Shown: in pieces, positions 45,999-54,070 of the stretch
How the letters are laid out: every line of letters starts with the position of its first letter
Numbering within the stretch: the stretch's first letter is position 1
Source: Bacteroidota bacterium
GTDB taxonomy: Bacteria; Bacteroidota; Bacteroidia; Bacteroidales; FEN-979
Length of the DNA stretch: 64,000 nucleotides
Assembly: GCA_026391835.1 (NCBI GenBank)
Contig: JAPLDF010000041.1
Coordinates: 186,001-250,000, forward strand
Direction: 5' to 3'
Translations under genes and position numbers: made by a program
The notes under the pieces: model-generated
Databases searched by the model: none
What the model saw: only the letters and a program-made list of their open reading frames with translations
Told to the model about the DNA's origin: nothing

Positions 45999-46421
45999 AT
46001 GAAAACTACCAATATGATTACCACAAAGACCATCTATATCCTTGTTGCTTTACTGGGATTGCAGTTCAACACCATGTTCGCAGCAGGAAACTACAGTGAA
46101 TTACCCGTTATGTCAAAAGAGTCCGTAAGTATTGTCAACAGTGTCATGCTGACACCGTCGACACCAGCTGAGGCCACATTTGAAGATTTGATTGAATCGG
46201 ATGAATTATTTTCTAATTTCTCAGCCCTTGCCCCGGTAATTCCGATGGTTGCTGATTTCAGCGACGGGGCCCCGGTATCGGAAATTAACATGATCAGCCT
46301 GGCACCTGTTACGCCAAAAGAGGCAGATTTTGAAGATTCAACAGCAACCGTCAACACGTCAGTTGTCATGGATCTTGCACCGGTCACGCCTGCCAGGGCA
46401 GATTTTACCGACCACATTTAA
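45999..46421 (+). CDS. Small exported protein with four imperfect 13-residue repeats
   Basis: A 140-aa acidic product with a signal peptide (about 1-29, ending MFAAG). Four 13-residue units follow at 51-63, 77-89, 101-113 and 126-138, consensus L-A-P-V-T-P-x-x-A-D-F-x-D (for example LAPVTPKEADFED), spaced 24-26 residues apart. There are no Cys residues and no recognised domain. The gene has its own promoter, a long leader and a strong terminator, so it may be well expressed. Function unknown; a periplasmic or envelope role is suggested only by the signal peptide. Confidence 0.7.
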   Translation: MKTTNMITTKTIYILVALLGLQFNTMFAAGNYSELPVMSKESVSIVNSVMLTPSTPAEATFEDLIESDELFSNFSALAPVIPMVADFSDGAPVSEINMISLAPVTPKEADFEDSTATVNTSVVMDLAPVTPARADFTDHI

Positions 46422-46451
46422 CCCAATATATTTCCCGATCAAAGCTCATTG

Positions 46452-46486
46452 AAAAGGGGCTGTCATTTCCGGCAGCCCCTTTTTTT
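46452..46486 (+). terminator. Strong intrinsic terminator
   Basis: GGGGCTG (46456-46462) pairs with CAGCCCC (46473-46479), extended by A/T pairs, and is followed by seven T residues. It ends the transcript of the four-repeat protein. Confidence 0.9.
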
Positions 46487-46490
46487 ACGT

Positions 46491-46519
46491 ACCTTCCAGG
46501 TCTTGAAGACCTGGAAGGT
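46491..46519. repeat. Perfect 12-bp inverted repeat with 5-nt loop
   Basis: Arms ACCTTCCAGGTC and GACCTGGAAGGT around TTGAA. It lies 4 bp after the terminator T-tract and 14 bp before the stop of the convergent AHSA1-type gene, so it could end transcription from the other side or be a dispersed palindromic element. Confidence 0.85.
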
Positions 46520-46533
46520 TATGATCGCAAACG

Positions 46534-46914
46534 TCAATCTTTGTAAAACTCCCGGAGTGAGCCAAAATAACTGTTGTTCCATCCATCTTCAATATCCTCA
46601 AAATCTTCGTCGGGAATATTGGTATGCGATAATTCAACGGAAGTGCTCATGCCTTTTGCATGCAACAGGATCGTAACAATTGATTCTTCGGGCTGGTCGC
46701 CAAAATACCATTGCTGAACCAGCTTTTTCCCAGGTTCAAATTCAATGTTTTTACCAACGATGCTCCCATCCCATAACGAAAATTCAGATCCGGGGACTGT
46801 CGTCATTTCTGCGGGTTCACCCGTCCATAACTGAATAGTGACCGGATTGGTAAGTGCGGTATAAACATCTTCAGCCAGCGCTGGTATGGTGTAATATTTC
46901 CTGAAGTCTTTCAT
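46534..46914 (-). CDS. SRPBCC/AHSA1-type START-like domain protein
   Basis: A 126-aa protein of the Bet v1-like fold: KYYTIPALAEDVYTALTNPVTIQLWTG at the start, FSLWDGSIVGKNIEFEPGKKLVQQW in the middle and a C-terminal helix GWNNSYFGSLREFYKD. The motif order is that of activator-of-Hsp90-ATPase homologue 1-like domains, whose bacterial members bind small hydrophobic ligands. The ligand is unknown. Confidence 0.88.
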   Translation of the reverse strand: MKDFRKYYTIPALAEDVYTALTNPVTIQLWTGEPAEMTTVPGSEFSLWDGSIVGKNIEFEPGKKLVQQWYFGDQPEESIVTILLHAKGMSTSVELSHTNIPDEDFEDIEDGWNNSYFGSLREFYKD

Positions 46915-46958
46915 ATCTGTTGATTTTATTCCTGATGTTTCTCAAATGCACTGATATC

Positions 46959-47156
46959 CTAATGATGGTTGCGTAATTCATACCTGTACCTTGTTTCGGC
47001 TTCCATGCTTTTATCGGCAATAAATATTATTGTTTTCCCATCATCAAGAATCACCGGGTATTTATCTATTATTGAACCTGTTAACAGCTTTGAGTGTGGG
47101 ATACTCATGCGGTGGTTTCCAAGGTTCATCCTATTGGATAAAACGTCATTTTTCAT
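46959..47156 (-). CDS. Small conserved-looking protein of unknown function
   Basis: A 65-aa product without signal peptide. It has a compact beta pattern KYPVILDDGKTIIFIADKSMEAETRYRYE that looks like a real small domain. It lies 44 bp upstream of the AHSA1-type gene on the same strand and may be co-transcribed with it. Support is limited to coding-like composition and context. Confidence 0.5.
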   Translation of the reverse strand: MKNDVLSNRMNLGNHRMSIPHSKLLTGSIIDKYPVILDDGKTIIFIADKSMEAETRYRYELRNHH

Positions 47157-47432
47157 AATCGGGTTGTATATTTATGGTTGTGAATTTTTATAATTGCGCA
47201 ACTAAGATACACTCAATTTGATCCTTTTCCCTGCCGCCACGGATATAGTTATCAACAACAATTCACATGGTCAGCCAGGGTAGCTTAAATGACAACAAAA
47301 GCCGGAAACTTTCGTTAAAAAAATAACAGTTCTGTTAATTTATTCTATTTTTGATTCCCGGATTTTCAAACACAAAAAGATAATTGAACAGTTCCGGTGT
47401 TATTAACCGTTTTCTACCAAAAAATGACAAAC
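47157..47432. other. Divergent intergenic region
   Basis: AT-rich 276 bp between the 65-aa gene and the propeller cluster. On the plus strand it holds TATTTTTG (47346-47353), a TAnnTTTG box 80 bp before the first propeller gene. I see no other structure. Confidence 0.4.
47346..47353 (+). promoter_or_regulatory. Candidate -7 box of the propeller/Fe-S cluster
   Basis: TATTTTTG matches TAnnTTTG; no convincing -33 box. The start codon at 47433 is 80 bp downstream. Confidence 0.4.
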
Positions 47433-48650
47433 ATGAAGAAAATTCTGCCGCTCATAAGCCTGGTATGTGTTTTATACATCCAAACCATTGCACAGGAAAC
47501 GGTACAGTGGCGCGGTGCCGGCCGTGACGGTATATACAGCGAAACCAATTTATTAAAAAAATGGCCTGAGGCCGGGCCGCAACTGTTGTGGCATTTTGAC
47601 GGTTTGGGTGAAGGGCATGCCTCCCCCGCCGTGACCGGTAACCGGGTTTATACAGCCGGAATACTTGAAGGCATCGGTTACCTTTTCTGTTTTGACCTGG
47701 CCGGCAAACAACTATGGAAAGTTGCCTATGGTGAAGAGTGGACAGAAAGCTGGCCTGGTGTAAGGAGTACACCACTGGTATCCAACGGCAAAATATACCA
47801 GTTGAGCGGATTCGGGAAGCTGGTATGCCGCAATGCTGAAAACGGCGACTTCATCTGGAGCGTTGATGTTCTTAAGGATTATCAGGGCCCCAACATAAAG
47901 TGGGGTGTAACTGAAAACCTGCTTATCGACGGGAATAAGTTGTTTTGTACTGTCGGGGGAACAGAAGCCAATGTAATTGCGCTCAACCCCAACACAGGCA
48001 GCCTGATCTGGAAAAGCAAAGGGAAAGGTGAGGTCAGCGCTTACGGATCGCCTGCACTGATCAAACTGGCAAAAAAGCACATCCTGGTAGCCCAAACTGC
48101 CAATTCGATCCTGGGTATTGATACGGATAACGGCGCCCTGCTGTGGAGCCACGATCAGCCAAACAAGTACTCGGTGCATGCCAATACGCCACTATACCAT
48201 GACGGTTACCTCTATTGTGTTTCAGGATACGGGAAAGGCGGTGTAATGCTGAAAGTTTCCGACGATGGCAGCTCGGTTCAGGAAGTGTGGCGCAACACCA
48301 ACATTGACAATAAGATGGGTGGTTTTGTGCTTGTCAACGGAAAAATTTTCGGTTCTGACGATGCAGGAAAAGCATGGTATTGTCTTGACTGGAAAACCGG
48401 CACCAACATGTATTCTGAAAAAATTACCGGCCGCGGCAACATCATCTTTGCCGATGGGATGCTCTATTTATATGGTGACAATGGCGAAGTCGTCCTGGCC
48501 GAACCCCTGGCCAATTCATTCAAAAAGATCAGTGCATTCCAGGTTCCGTTTGGCGCAGATCAGCACTGGGCACACCTTGTGATCGGGAATGGCAGGCTCT
48601 ACGTGCGCCATGGAAGTTCACTGATGGTCTACGATATCCGGAGCAAATAG
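47433..48650 (+). CDS. Exported PQQ-like beta-propeller protein (tandem paralogue 1)
   Basis: A 405-aa exported protein; the ATG at 47433 gives a clean signal peptide (MKKILPLISLVCVLYIQTIAQ), whereas an upstream GTG at 47397 would not. The mature N-terminus has QWRGAGRDGIYSETNLLKKW, a motif seen in PQQ-like/BamB-type propellers of Planctomycetes, Verrucomicrobia and Bacteroidetes. Blade signatures such as ALNPNTGSLIWKSKGKG recur. It shares this layout with the next two genes, including SPxVTxxRIYxxG and EWTExxPGxRSTP. No haem motif (CxxCH) and no quinoprotein catalytic residues are seen, so it is probably structural or ligand-binding. Confidence 0.85.
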   Translation: MKKILPLISLVCVLYIQTIAQETVQWRGAGRDGIYSETNLLKKWPEAGPQLLWHFDGLGEGHASPAVTGNRVYTAGILEGIGYLFCFDLAGKQLWKVAYGEEWTESWPGVRSTPLVSNGKIYQLSGFGKLVCRNAENGDFIWSVDVLKDYQGPNIKWGVTENLLIDGNKLFCTVGGTEANVIALNPNTGSLIWKSKGKGEVSAYGSPALIKLAKKHILVAQTANSILGIDTDNGALLWSHDQPNKYSVHANTPLYHDGYLYCVSGYGKGGVMLKVSDDGSSVQEVWRNTNIDNKMGGFVLVNGKIFGSDDAGKAWYCLDWKTGTNMYSEKITGRGNIIFADGMLYLYGDNGEVVLAEPLANSFKKISAFQVPFGADQHWAHLVIGNGRLYVRHGSSLMVYDIRSK

Positions 48651-48737
48651 GATCACAGCGGGAAGCAGGTTCTTTCGTTTTCGTCGGCTTTCTATTGGCG
48701 TTTGTCAAATTTCCTGTCGTTTTTGGTTTTCACGTGG

Positions 48738-48745
48738 TATATTTG
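48738..48745 (+). promoter_or_regulatory. Candidate internal -7 box in the propeller cluster
   Basis: TATATTTG lies 31 bp before the start codon at 48777, in the 126-bp gap between propeller paralogues 1 and 2. Confidence 0.4.
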
Positions 48746-48776
48746 TGATTCAACCTGTTAATCAAAGAAAGTTTAC

Positions 48777-50003
48777 ATGAAAAAACAGTTCTCCATCCTG
48801 TTGATGCTGCTCGTCGCTGCACTTCCCGGTTATGTGCAAACAATCACCCAATGGCGCGGGGTCACCCGCGACGGGATTTACCACGAAACGAACCTGTTAA
48901 AGACATGGCCCGAAAACGGTCCTGAACTCAAATGGGCAATTGACAGCCTGGGAAATGGTTTTGCCTCTCCGGTTGTTACAAACGACCGTATTTACATACC
49001 CGGGGAAGTTGACAGTACAGGTTATCTTTTTGCATTTGACAAACAGGGAGGGCTGATCTGGAAACAGGAGACCGGGAAGGAGTGGACCGAAAACTTTCCG
49101 GGGCCCCGGTCAACACCTACTGTTGTGGACAACCTGATCTATTACTGCTCAAGCATGGGCGAGGTTATTTGCATGGACGCGGCAAACGGACAAAGAAAGT
49201 GGTCGGTCAACATGCTAAAAGATCTTCACGGCATAAATGTAAGGTTTGGCTATACCGAGTCACCGCTGATTGATGGGGACCGGCTGTTCTGTTTCCCAGG
49301 GGGCAGGGATACAAACGTGGTTGCATTAAACAGGTTCACCGGGAAGATGATATGGAAATCAAAAGCCATGGCCGATTCCGCATCGTATTGTTCGCCCATG
49401 ATGATCCGTCTGCCTGCAAACAACAAGATCCTTGTTACCCTGATGATCCATCACCTGATCGGGGTAGATGCTGCTACTGGCGACTTGTTGTGGTCATATC
49501 CGTTTGAACGCCCCGGCGACATCCATTGCAATACGCCTGTCTACGAAGGAGGGTTCATTTATTATGATGACAGGGGAGGAAATGGGATTGTAAAACTGGA
49601 ATTATCCCCTGATGGAAAATCCATCAGGGAGGTATGGCGGAATTTCAAGGGAGGGAATGTCCAGGGCGGCTCTGTTAAAATCGGGGAATACCTCTATGGC
49701 TCTCGGTATCGGCCAGCCCGGTTTGAGAGTGTTGTAGCATCAACAGGTGTGGTCGCCGACTCGGTAAAGTTCAATTGCGGTTCGACCATCTTTGCCGATG
49801 ACATGCTATACTGCTACAATGACCAGGGAGTGATGGGGCTGATCAAACCAAACCAGGGAAAACCTGAAGTTGTAAGTACATTTAAAATCACGGAAGGGAC
49901 CCTGGAACATTTCGCCCACCCGGTGATTTGTGACGGCGTGTTGTACATCAGGCATGGAAATGTACTCCTGGCATATGATATTCTCAAAAAACAACCTAAA
50001 TGA
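48777..50003 (+). CDS. Exported PQQ-like beta-propeller protein (tandem paralogue 2)
   Basis: A 408-aa exported protein with a signal peptide (1-20, ending PGYVQ). It starts QWRGVTRDGIYHETNLLKTW and shares with paralogues 1 and 3 the order GEVDSTGYLFAFD, GKEWTENFPGPRSTPTVV, GEVICMDAANGQRKWSV and ALNRFTGKMIWKSKA. It overlaps the next gene by 4 bp, so paralogues 2 and 3 are translationally coupled. It is closer to paralogue 3 than to 1 (shared GEVDSTGYLFAF and LSPDGKSIREVWRN-type segments). Confidence 0.85.
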   Translation: MKKQFSILLMLLVAALPGYVQTITQWRGVTRDGIYHETNLLKTWPENGPELKWAIDSLGNGFASPVVTNDRIYIPGEVDSTGYLFAFDKQGGLIWKQETGKEWTENFPGPRSTPTVVDNLIYYCSSMGEVICMDAANGQRKWSVNMLKDLHGINVRFGYTESPLIDGDRLFCFPGGRDTNVVALNRFTGKMIWKSKAMADSASYCSPMMIRLPANNKILVTLMIHHLIGVDAATGDLLWSYPFERPGDIHCNTPVYEGGFIYYDDRGGNGIVKLELSPDGKSIREVWRNFKGGNVQGGSVKIGEYLYGSRYRPARFESVVASTGVVADSVKFNCGSTIFADDMLYCYNDQGVMGLIKPNQGKPEVVSTFKITEGTLEHFAHPVICDGVLYIRHGNVLLAYDILKKQPK

Positions 50004-51253
50004 AGAATGTTATGAAAAACCGCTTCTGTCTTATTGCCTTCCTCTTTGTTTATTCCATTTCAGGTTTTGTTCAAACAACCGCCCAGTGGCGCGGGCCGGA
50101 AAGGAACGGGATTTTCCCGGAATCAAATCTTTTAAAAGCATGGCCTGCCGAAGGACCGGCGATGCTCTGGAAAACTGAGATCATCGGGAATGGTTACGGT
50201 GCCCCGACCGTTACTGCCGGCAGGATATTTATCACAGGAGAAGTTGACTCGACCGGATACCTGTTTGCTTTTACCCTCGAGGGAAAACTGCTGTGGAAAT
50301 CGGAATACGGGAAGGAATGGGTTGTAAATTACCAGGGTTCACGCTGTGCGCCAACTGTGGCAGGCGACCTAGTCTATGTTTGTTCGGGCCTGGGAGATCT
50401 TGCATGTTTTGATGCAGGGAACGGCAGAAAAAAATGGTCGGTCGACATGATCCATGATCTGCATGGAAGATTCACCCTGTTCGGGCATGCAGAATCATCG
50501 CTTATTGACGGCGACAAGGTTTTCCTGGTACCGGGAGGAAAAGACACCAATGTGGTGGCGATGAACCGGTTCACCGGGAAAATTATCTGGATATCCAAAG
50601 GACAAGGTGAAATCCCCGGTTATAATTCACCTTACCTGATCAAGTTGCCCGCCCGCCATGTGCTGGTAACATTTACTGCCTATTCCATGCTGGGACTCGA
50701 TGCACAAACGGGTCAGCTCCTCTGGGTTCATCCGCAGGATAACATACCGGTCCCCGAACGTAAACCTGGCAACGGAGATACCCACAGCAACACGGTTATC
50801 TATGACAGCGGGTTTATCTATTATTTTGCCGGAGACGGGAATTGCGCTGTAAAACTTGAATTGTCGGCTGATGGAAAAAATATCAGGCAGGTATGGCGGA
50901 ATAAAACCATCGACAACTACATGGGAGGCTTCGTGAAACAGGGAAAATATCTTTATTCATGCGTCTCGGAGAAGAGACAGCTGAAATGCCTTGATGCAGC
51001 CACCGGCCTGGTTGTGGATTCTCTGAAATGCGGGGCAGGTTCTATCATTCTGGCCGACAGCATGCTTTATTACTATAACCAAAAGGGAGAAGTCAGGCTG
51101 GTAAATCCCGGTCAGGGGAAAATGGTGCAGTCGGGATTTTTTAAACTCACCGCCGGAACAAAGGAACATTTTTCACATCCGGTTGTTGACAAAGGCGTGT
51201 TGTATATCAGGCATGGGGGTGTGATGGTGGCATATGATGTCGCGAGGAAGTAA
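50000..51253 (+). CDS. Exported PQQ-like beta-propeller protein (tandem paralogue 3)
   Basis: A 417-aa exported protein; the ATG at 50000 overlaps the previous stop (ATGA), and an ATG four codons later would also give a signal peptide (ending GFVQ). It starts QWRGPERNGIFPESNLLKAW and has GEVDSTGYLFAFTLEGKLLWKSEYGKEW and AMNRFTGKIIWISKGQGE. It ends with the shared tail GVLYIRHGGVMVAYDV, found also in paralogues 1 and 2 (LYVRHGSSLMVYD, LYIRHGNVLLAYD). An octamer array starts right after its stop codon. Confidence 0.85.
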   Translation: MKNVMKNRFCLIAFLFVYSISGFVQTTAQWRGPERNGIFPESNLLKAWPAEGPAMLWKTEIIGNGYGAPTVTAGRIFITGEVDSTGYLFAFTLEGKLLWKSEYGKEWVVNYQGSRCAPTVAGDLVYVCSGLGDLACFDAGNGRKKWSVDMIHDLHGRFTLFGHAESSLIDGDKVFLVPGGKDTNVVAMNRFTGKIIWISKGQGEIPGYNSPYLIKLPARHVLVTFTAYSMLGLDAQTGQLLWVHPQDNIPVPERKPGNGDTHSNTVIYDSGFIYYFAGDGNCAVKLELSADGKNIRQVWRNKTIDNYMGGFVKQGKYLYSCVSEKRQLKCLDAATGLVVDSLKCGAGSIILADSMLYYYNQKGEVRLVNPGQGKMVQSGFFKLTAGTKEHFSHPVVDKGVLYIRHGGVMVAYDVARK

Positions 51254-51309
51254 GCGGACGGGCGGACGGGCGGACGGGCGGACAGGCGGACGGGCGGACG
51301 GGTGGACAG
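51254..51309. repeat. GC-rich octamer tandem array (7 units)
   Basis: Seven nearly perfect 8-bp units (GCGGACGG five times, GCGGACAG once, GTGGACAG once) starting on the base after the stop codon of paralogue 3. Other period-8 arrays are at 35629 and 56475. Confidence 0.95.
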
Positions 51310-51402
51310 TGTTATTCAGATTGGTTTTGAATTCAGGCTGAGCTGATTATGCTGTGTGATTTTCAAGTAATTTAGCAGTTCATTTGCCGCATATAACTCC
51401 TT

Positions 51403-52833
51403 ATGTTCAAGAAGCACCTGACCAGGATTATTCTGCTGTTATTCATCATGTCGGCCACGGGGGTGCTTGGCTGGTGGTTTTTTCATGATCCTGTCAGGTC
51501 CATTAGCACTTCAGTTCCCGGCATGGATAACAGGAAAAAAGGAGCTGTTATTGCCGGAAAACCTGTTGTGATTGGTGCTGAATTCAAACTGTACAAGACT
51601 TCGCCGGACATACCCGGAACAAGATGGACGCGCTTCAGGGGGGCAGATTTTGACAATATCAGCAAAGAACCTGTCCGTTTGATAGAAAAATGGGGAAAGA
51701 CAGGACCGCGGATCCTATGGAAAATAACCCTTGGCGAAGGTCATGCCGCCCCGGTTGTTTACGACGGGAAAATCTACCTGCTTGATTACGACGAAGCCGG
51801 AAAGTCGGACCAGTTGCGTTGTTTCCTGCTGGCAACCGGTGAAGAACTATGGCGGCGCGGCTACCAGGTGAGGCTGAAGCGAAATCACGGGTTATCAAGG
51901 ACCGTTCCTGCCGTAAATGCAAAATTTGTACTGACCATCGGGCCAAAATGCCAGGTAATGTGCGTCAACCGTTTGAGCGGTGATTTTCTGTGGGGGCTCG
52001 ATCTTGAAAAGGAATTCAATACCGAAATTCCATTCTGGTATACCGGTCAATGCCCGCTGCTTGACAACGACACGGCGATCATTGCCCCTGGTGGCAAAGC
52101 GCTCCTTGTAGCCATTGACTGCAATACCGGCAGGAAAATTTGGGAAACGTCCAATCCTAAAGGGTGGAAAATGTCCCACTCATCGGTGATGCCAATGACC
52201 ATCAAAGGGAAAAAAATGTATGTTTACTTCGCTATCGGCGGGGTTTGCGGAATTTCGGCATCCGGTCCCGACAAGGGCAGGGTCTTGTGGGAGACCTCTG
52301 GTTTTTCACCATCCGTCGTGGCGCCGTCGCCGGTTATTCTTGACGACGGGAAAATATTCCTGACTGCCGGGTATGGAGCGGGATCGGCACTGCTGCAGGT
52401 CACGCATAAAGAAGGAAAATACCTTGTGAACGTGTTGCAAAAGTACAAACCACAGGATGGGCTGGCATCTGAGCAGCAAACGCCGATTTTTCACAACGGC
52501 TACCTGTATGGGATCATGCCCAAGGATGCAGGTGGTTTGAGAAACCAGTTCACCTGCTACCGGTCGGGCGATTGTAAAATGCCGGTCATGAACAGCGGCA
52601 AAACCAACAGGTTCGGCCTGGGGCCATACATCATGGCGGATGGGAAATTTTTCATCCTGAACGACGACGGGGAGATGACAATTGCCGCTGTCTCAACGTC
52701 GCAATTTAACGTCCTGGATAAAGCCCGGATCATTGAGGGCCAGGACTCATGGGGGCCGGTTGCCATCACAGGCGGTTACCTGCTGATGCGGGATTCAAGG
52801 CAAATGGTATGCATCGATATTGAAGCGCATTAA
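51403..52833 (+). CDS. Membrane-anchored PQQ-like beta-propeller protein (divergent)
   Basis: A 476-aa protein with an uncleaved-looking N-terminal helix (about 8-27, IILLLFIMSATGVLGWWFF), so it is probably anchored in the inner membrane with the propeller in the periplasm. The propeller start RWTRFRGADFDNISKEPVRLIEKWGKTGPRILW is a diverged form of the WRGxxRxG motif in the neighbouring paralogues, and GHAAPVVYDGKIYLLDYDE follows. It is separated from paralogue 3 by 149 bp including the octamer array. The stop is followed after 1 bp by the next gene. Confidence 0.82.
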   Translation: MFKKHLTRIILLLFIMSATGVLGWWFFHDPVRSISTSVPGMDNRKKGAVIAGKPVVIGAEFKLYKTSPDIPGTRWTRFRGADFDNISKEPVRLIEKWGKTGPRILWKITLGEGHAAPVVYDGKIYLLDYDEAGKSDQLRCFLLATGEELWRRGYQVRLKRNHGLSRTVPAVNAKFVLTIGPKCQVMCVNRLSGDFLWGLDLEKEFNTEIPFWYTGQCPLLDNDTAIIAPGGKALLVAIDCNTGRKIWETSNPKGWKMSHSSVMPMTIKGKKMYVYFAIGGVCGISASGPDKGRVLWETSGFSPSVVAPSPVILDDGKIFLTAGYGAGSALLQVTHKEGKYLVNVLQKYKPQDGLASEQQTPIFHNGYLYGIMPKDAGGLRNQFTCYRSGDCKMPVMNSGKTNRFGLGPYIMADGKFFILNDDGEMTIAAVSTSQFNVLDKARIIEGQDSWGPVAITGGYLLMRDSRQMVCIDIEAH

Positions 52834-52834
52834 T

Positions 52835-53803
52835 ATGAAAAAGAAAATCATACTCTTTGCTGCACTGACTCTTTTAATGGCAGTCATTTTATTTATGGCC
52901 TGGGATATGTTTTTCAACAAACCGGCCGACAAGGGGAATCCATATGCCTACGATCTTAAGGCATTCAAGTCGGGAGATTCTTCAAAGATCATGTATGCCG
53001 AAGTGCAGCATTTCAGCCCCGGACTCCCTGCCATTCACGGGATCGCCTGTGATCAATCTGACCGTATCTTTATCTGTGGCGATAACGGGGTTGAAATCTA
53101 TGATCATGCCGGCAATCGTAAAAACGGTTTTACTGTAAACGGGACAGCCAACTGCATCCAGGTTGATCCGGACGGACGGATTTACCTTGGCATGCAGGAA
53201 CATGTCGAAATTTTTGACAACACGGGCAAACAGCTGAAAAAATGGAAGACCTGCGATAAAGATGCGATCATTACATCCATTGCCATTGCCGGAAAAGATG
53301 TGTTCATTGCTGATGCCGGCAATAAAGTGGTATGCCATTATGACCAGGATGGCAACCTTGTGAAAAGAATTGGGGAAAAAGATCCTGCCAGGAATATCCC
53401 CGGGTTTGTTGTTCCAAGTCCTTACTTTGACCTGGGCACTGATGGCAACGGGTCACTCTGGGTTGTAAATCCCGGCCGTCACCGTATTGAGAAATACAAC
53501 CACGACGGGGATTTAACCTTCACCTGGGGTGAATCTTCCATGGCCATGGAGGGTTTTTGCGGATGCTGCAATCCGTCTAACTTTGCCATGCTTTCCGACG
53601 GTTCTTTTGTTACCAGTGAAAAGGGGATCGAACGCATCAAGGTATATGGAATGCGTGGTGATTTCAGATACATGGTAGCGGGTTCCGACGCATTTGTTGA
53701 AGGCACCCGTGGCCTTGATATTGCCGTGGATTCAAAGGACCGGATCCTCGTGCTTGATCCTGAAAAGAAACAGGTAAGGATTTTTACGTTGAAAAAACCA
53801 TAG
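52835..53803 (+). CDS. Membrane-anchored NHL-repeat beta-propeller protein with GCCNP motif
   Basis: A 322-aa protein with an N-terminal membrane helix (about 4-26). Six NHL-like blades follow (GIACDQSDRIFICGDNGVEIYD, CIQVDPDGRIYLGMQEHVEIFD and others). The motif FCGCCNPSNFAMLSDGSFVTSEKG carries Cys242, Cys244 and Cys245 and is characteristic of a widely occurring exported NHL family. The ATG at 52835 starts 1 bp after the previous stop; a TTG at 52820 in the same frame is less likely. The clustered cysteines could hold a metal or a disulfide. Confidence 0.8.
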   Translation: MKKKIILFAALTLLMAVILFMAWDMFFNKPADKGNPYAYDLKAFKSGDSSKIMYAEVQHFSPGLPAIHGIACDQSDRIFICGDNGVEIYDHAGNRKNGFTVNGTANCIQVDPDGRIYLGMQEHVEIFDNTGKQLKKWKTCDKDAIITSIAIAGKDVFIADAGNKVVCHYDQDGNLVKRIGEKDPARNIPGFVVPSPYFDLGTDGNGSLWVVNPGRHRIEKYNHDGDLTFTWGESSMAMEGFCGCCNPSNFAMLSDGSFVTSEKGIERIKVYGMRGDFRYMVAGSDAFVEGTRGLDIAVDSKDRILVLDPEKKQVRIFTLKKP

Positions 53804-53833
53804 GACTGACCAGTGAATCAGGAGAAAAAAGTG

Positions 53834-54070
53834 ATGCAGAACCGGAGAAAATTCATAAACACGCTCATCAGAGGAGGGATTTTTACCTCACTGACCTTGT
53901 TTAGCGGGATACTGGTGCGGCGTTGGAGTGAATCTGAGGGTTGTCAACAAAACCATGCCTGCGGCAACTGCGGATTGTCTGACCGTTGCCGGCTCCCTGA
54001 AGCAGACAGGCACCGCCTTGACAGGGCATTGCAAAAAACCAAAACAGCTGATGGAAGATCCGGGAAATAA
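53834..54070 (+). CDS. Small twin-arginine signal protein with a Cys-rich tail
   Basis: A 78-aa protein starting MQNRRKFINTLIRGG, a twin-arginine-like signal/anchor with a hydrophobic stretch (about 16-28), followed by a short tail with four cysteines, Cys37, Cys43, Cys46 and Cys52 (C-x5-C-x2-C-x5-C) and LPEADRHR. I chose the ATG at 53834 with AGGAG upstream; a GTG at 53813 is also in frame. The last 20 bp overlap the next gene. The Cys pattern could hold an Fe-S cluster or zinc. The signal resembles that of the following ferredoxin (NRRRFLAAGVRGS). Confidence 0.72.
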   Translation: MQNRRKFINTLIRGGIFTSLTLFSGILVRRWSESEGCQQNHACGNCGLSDRCRLPEADRHRLDRALQKTKTADGRSGK

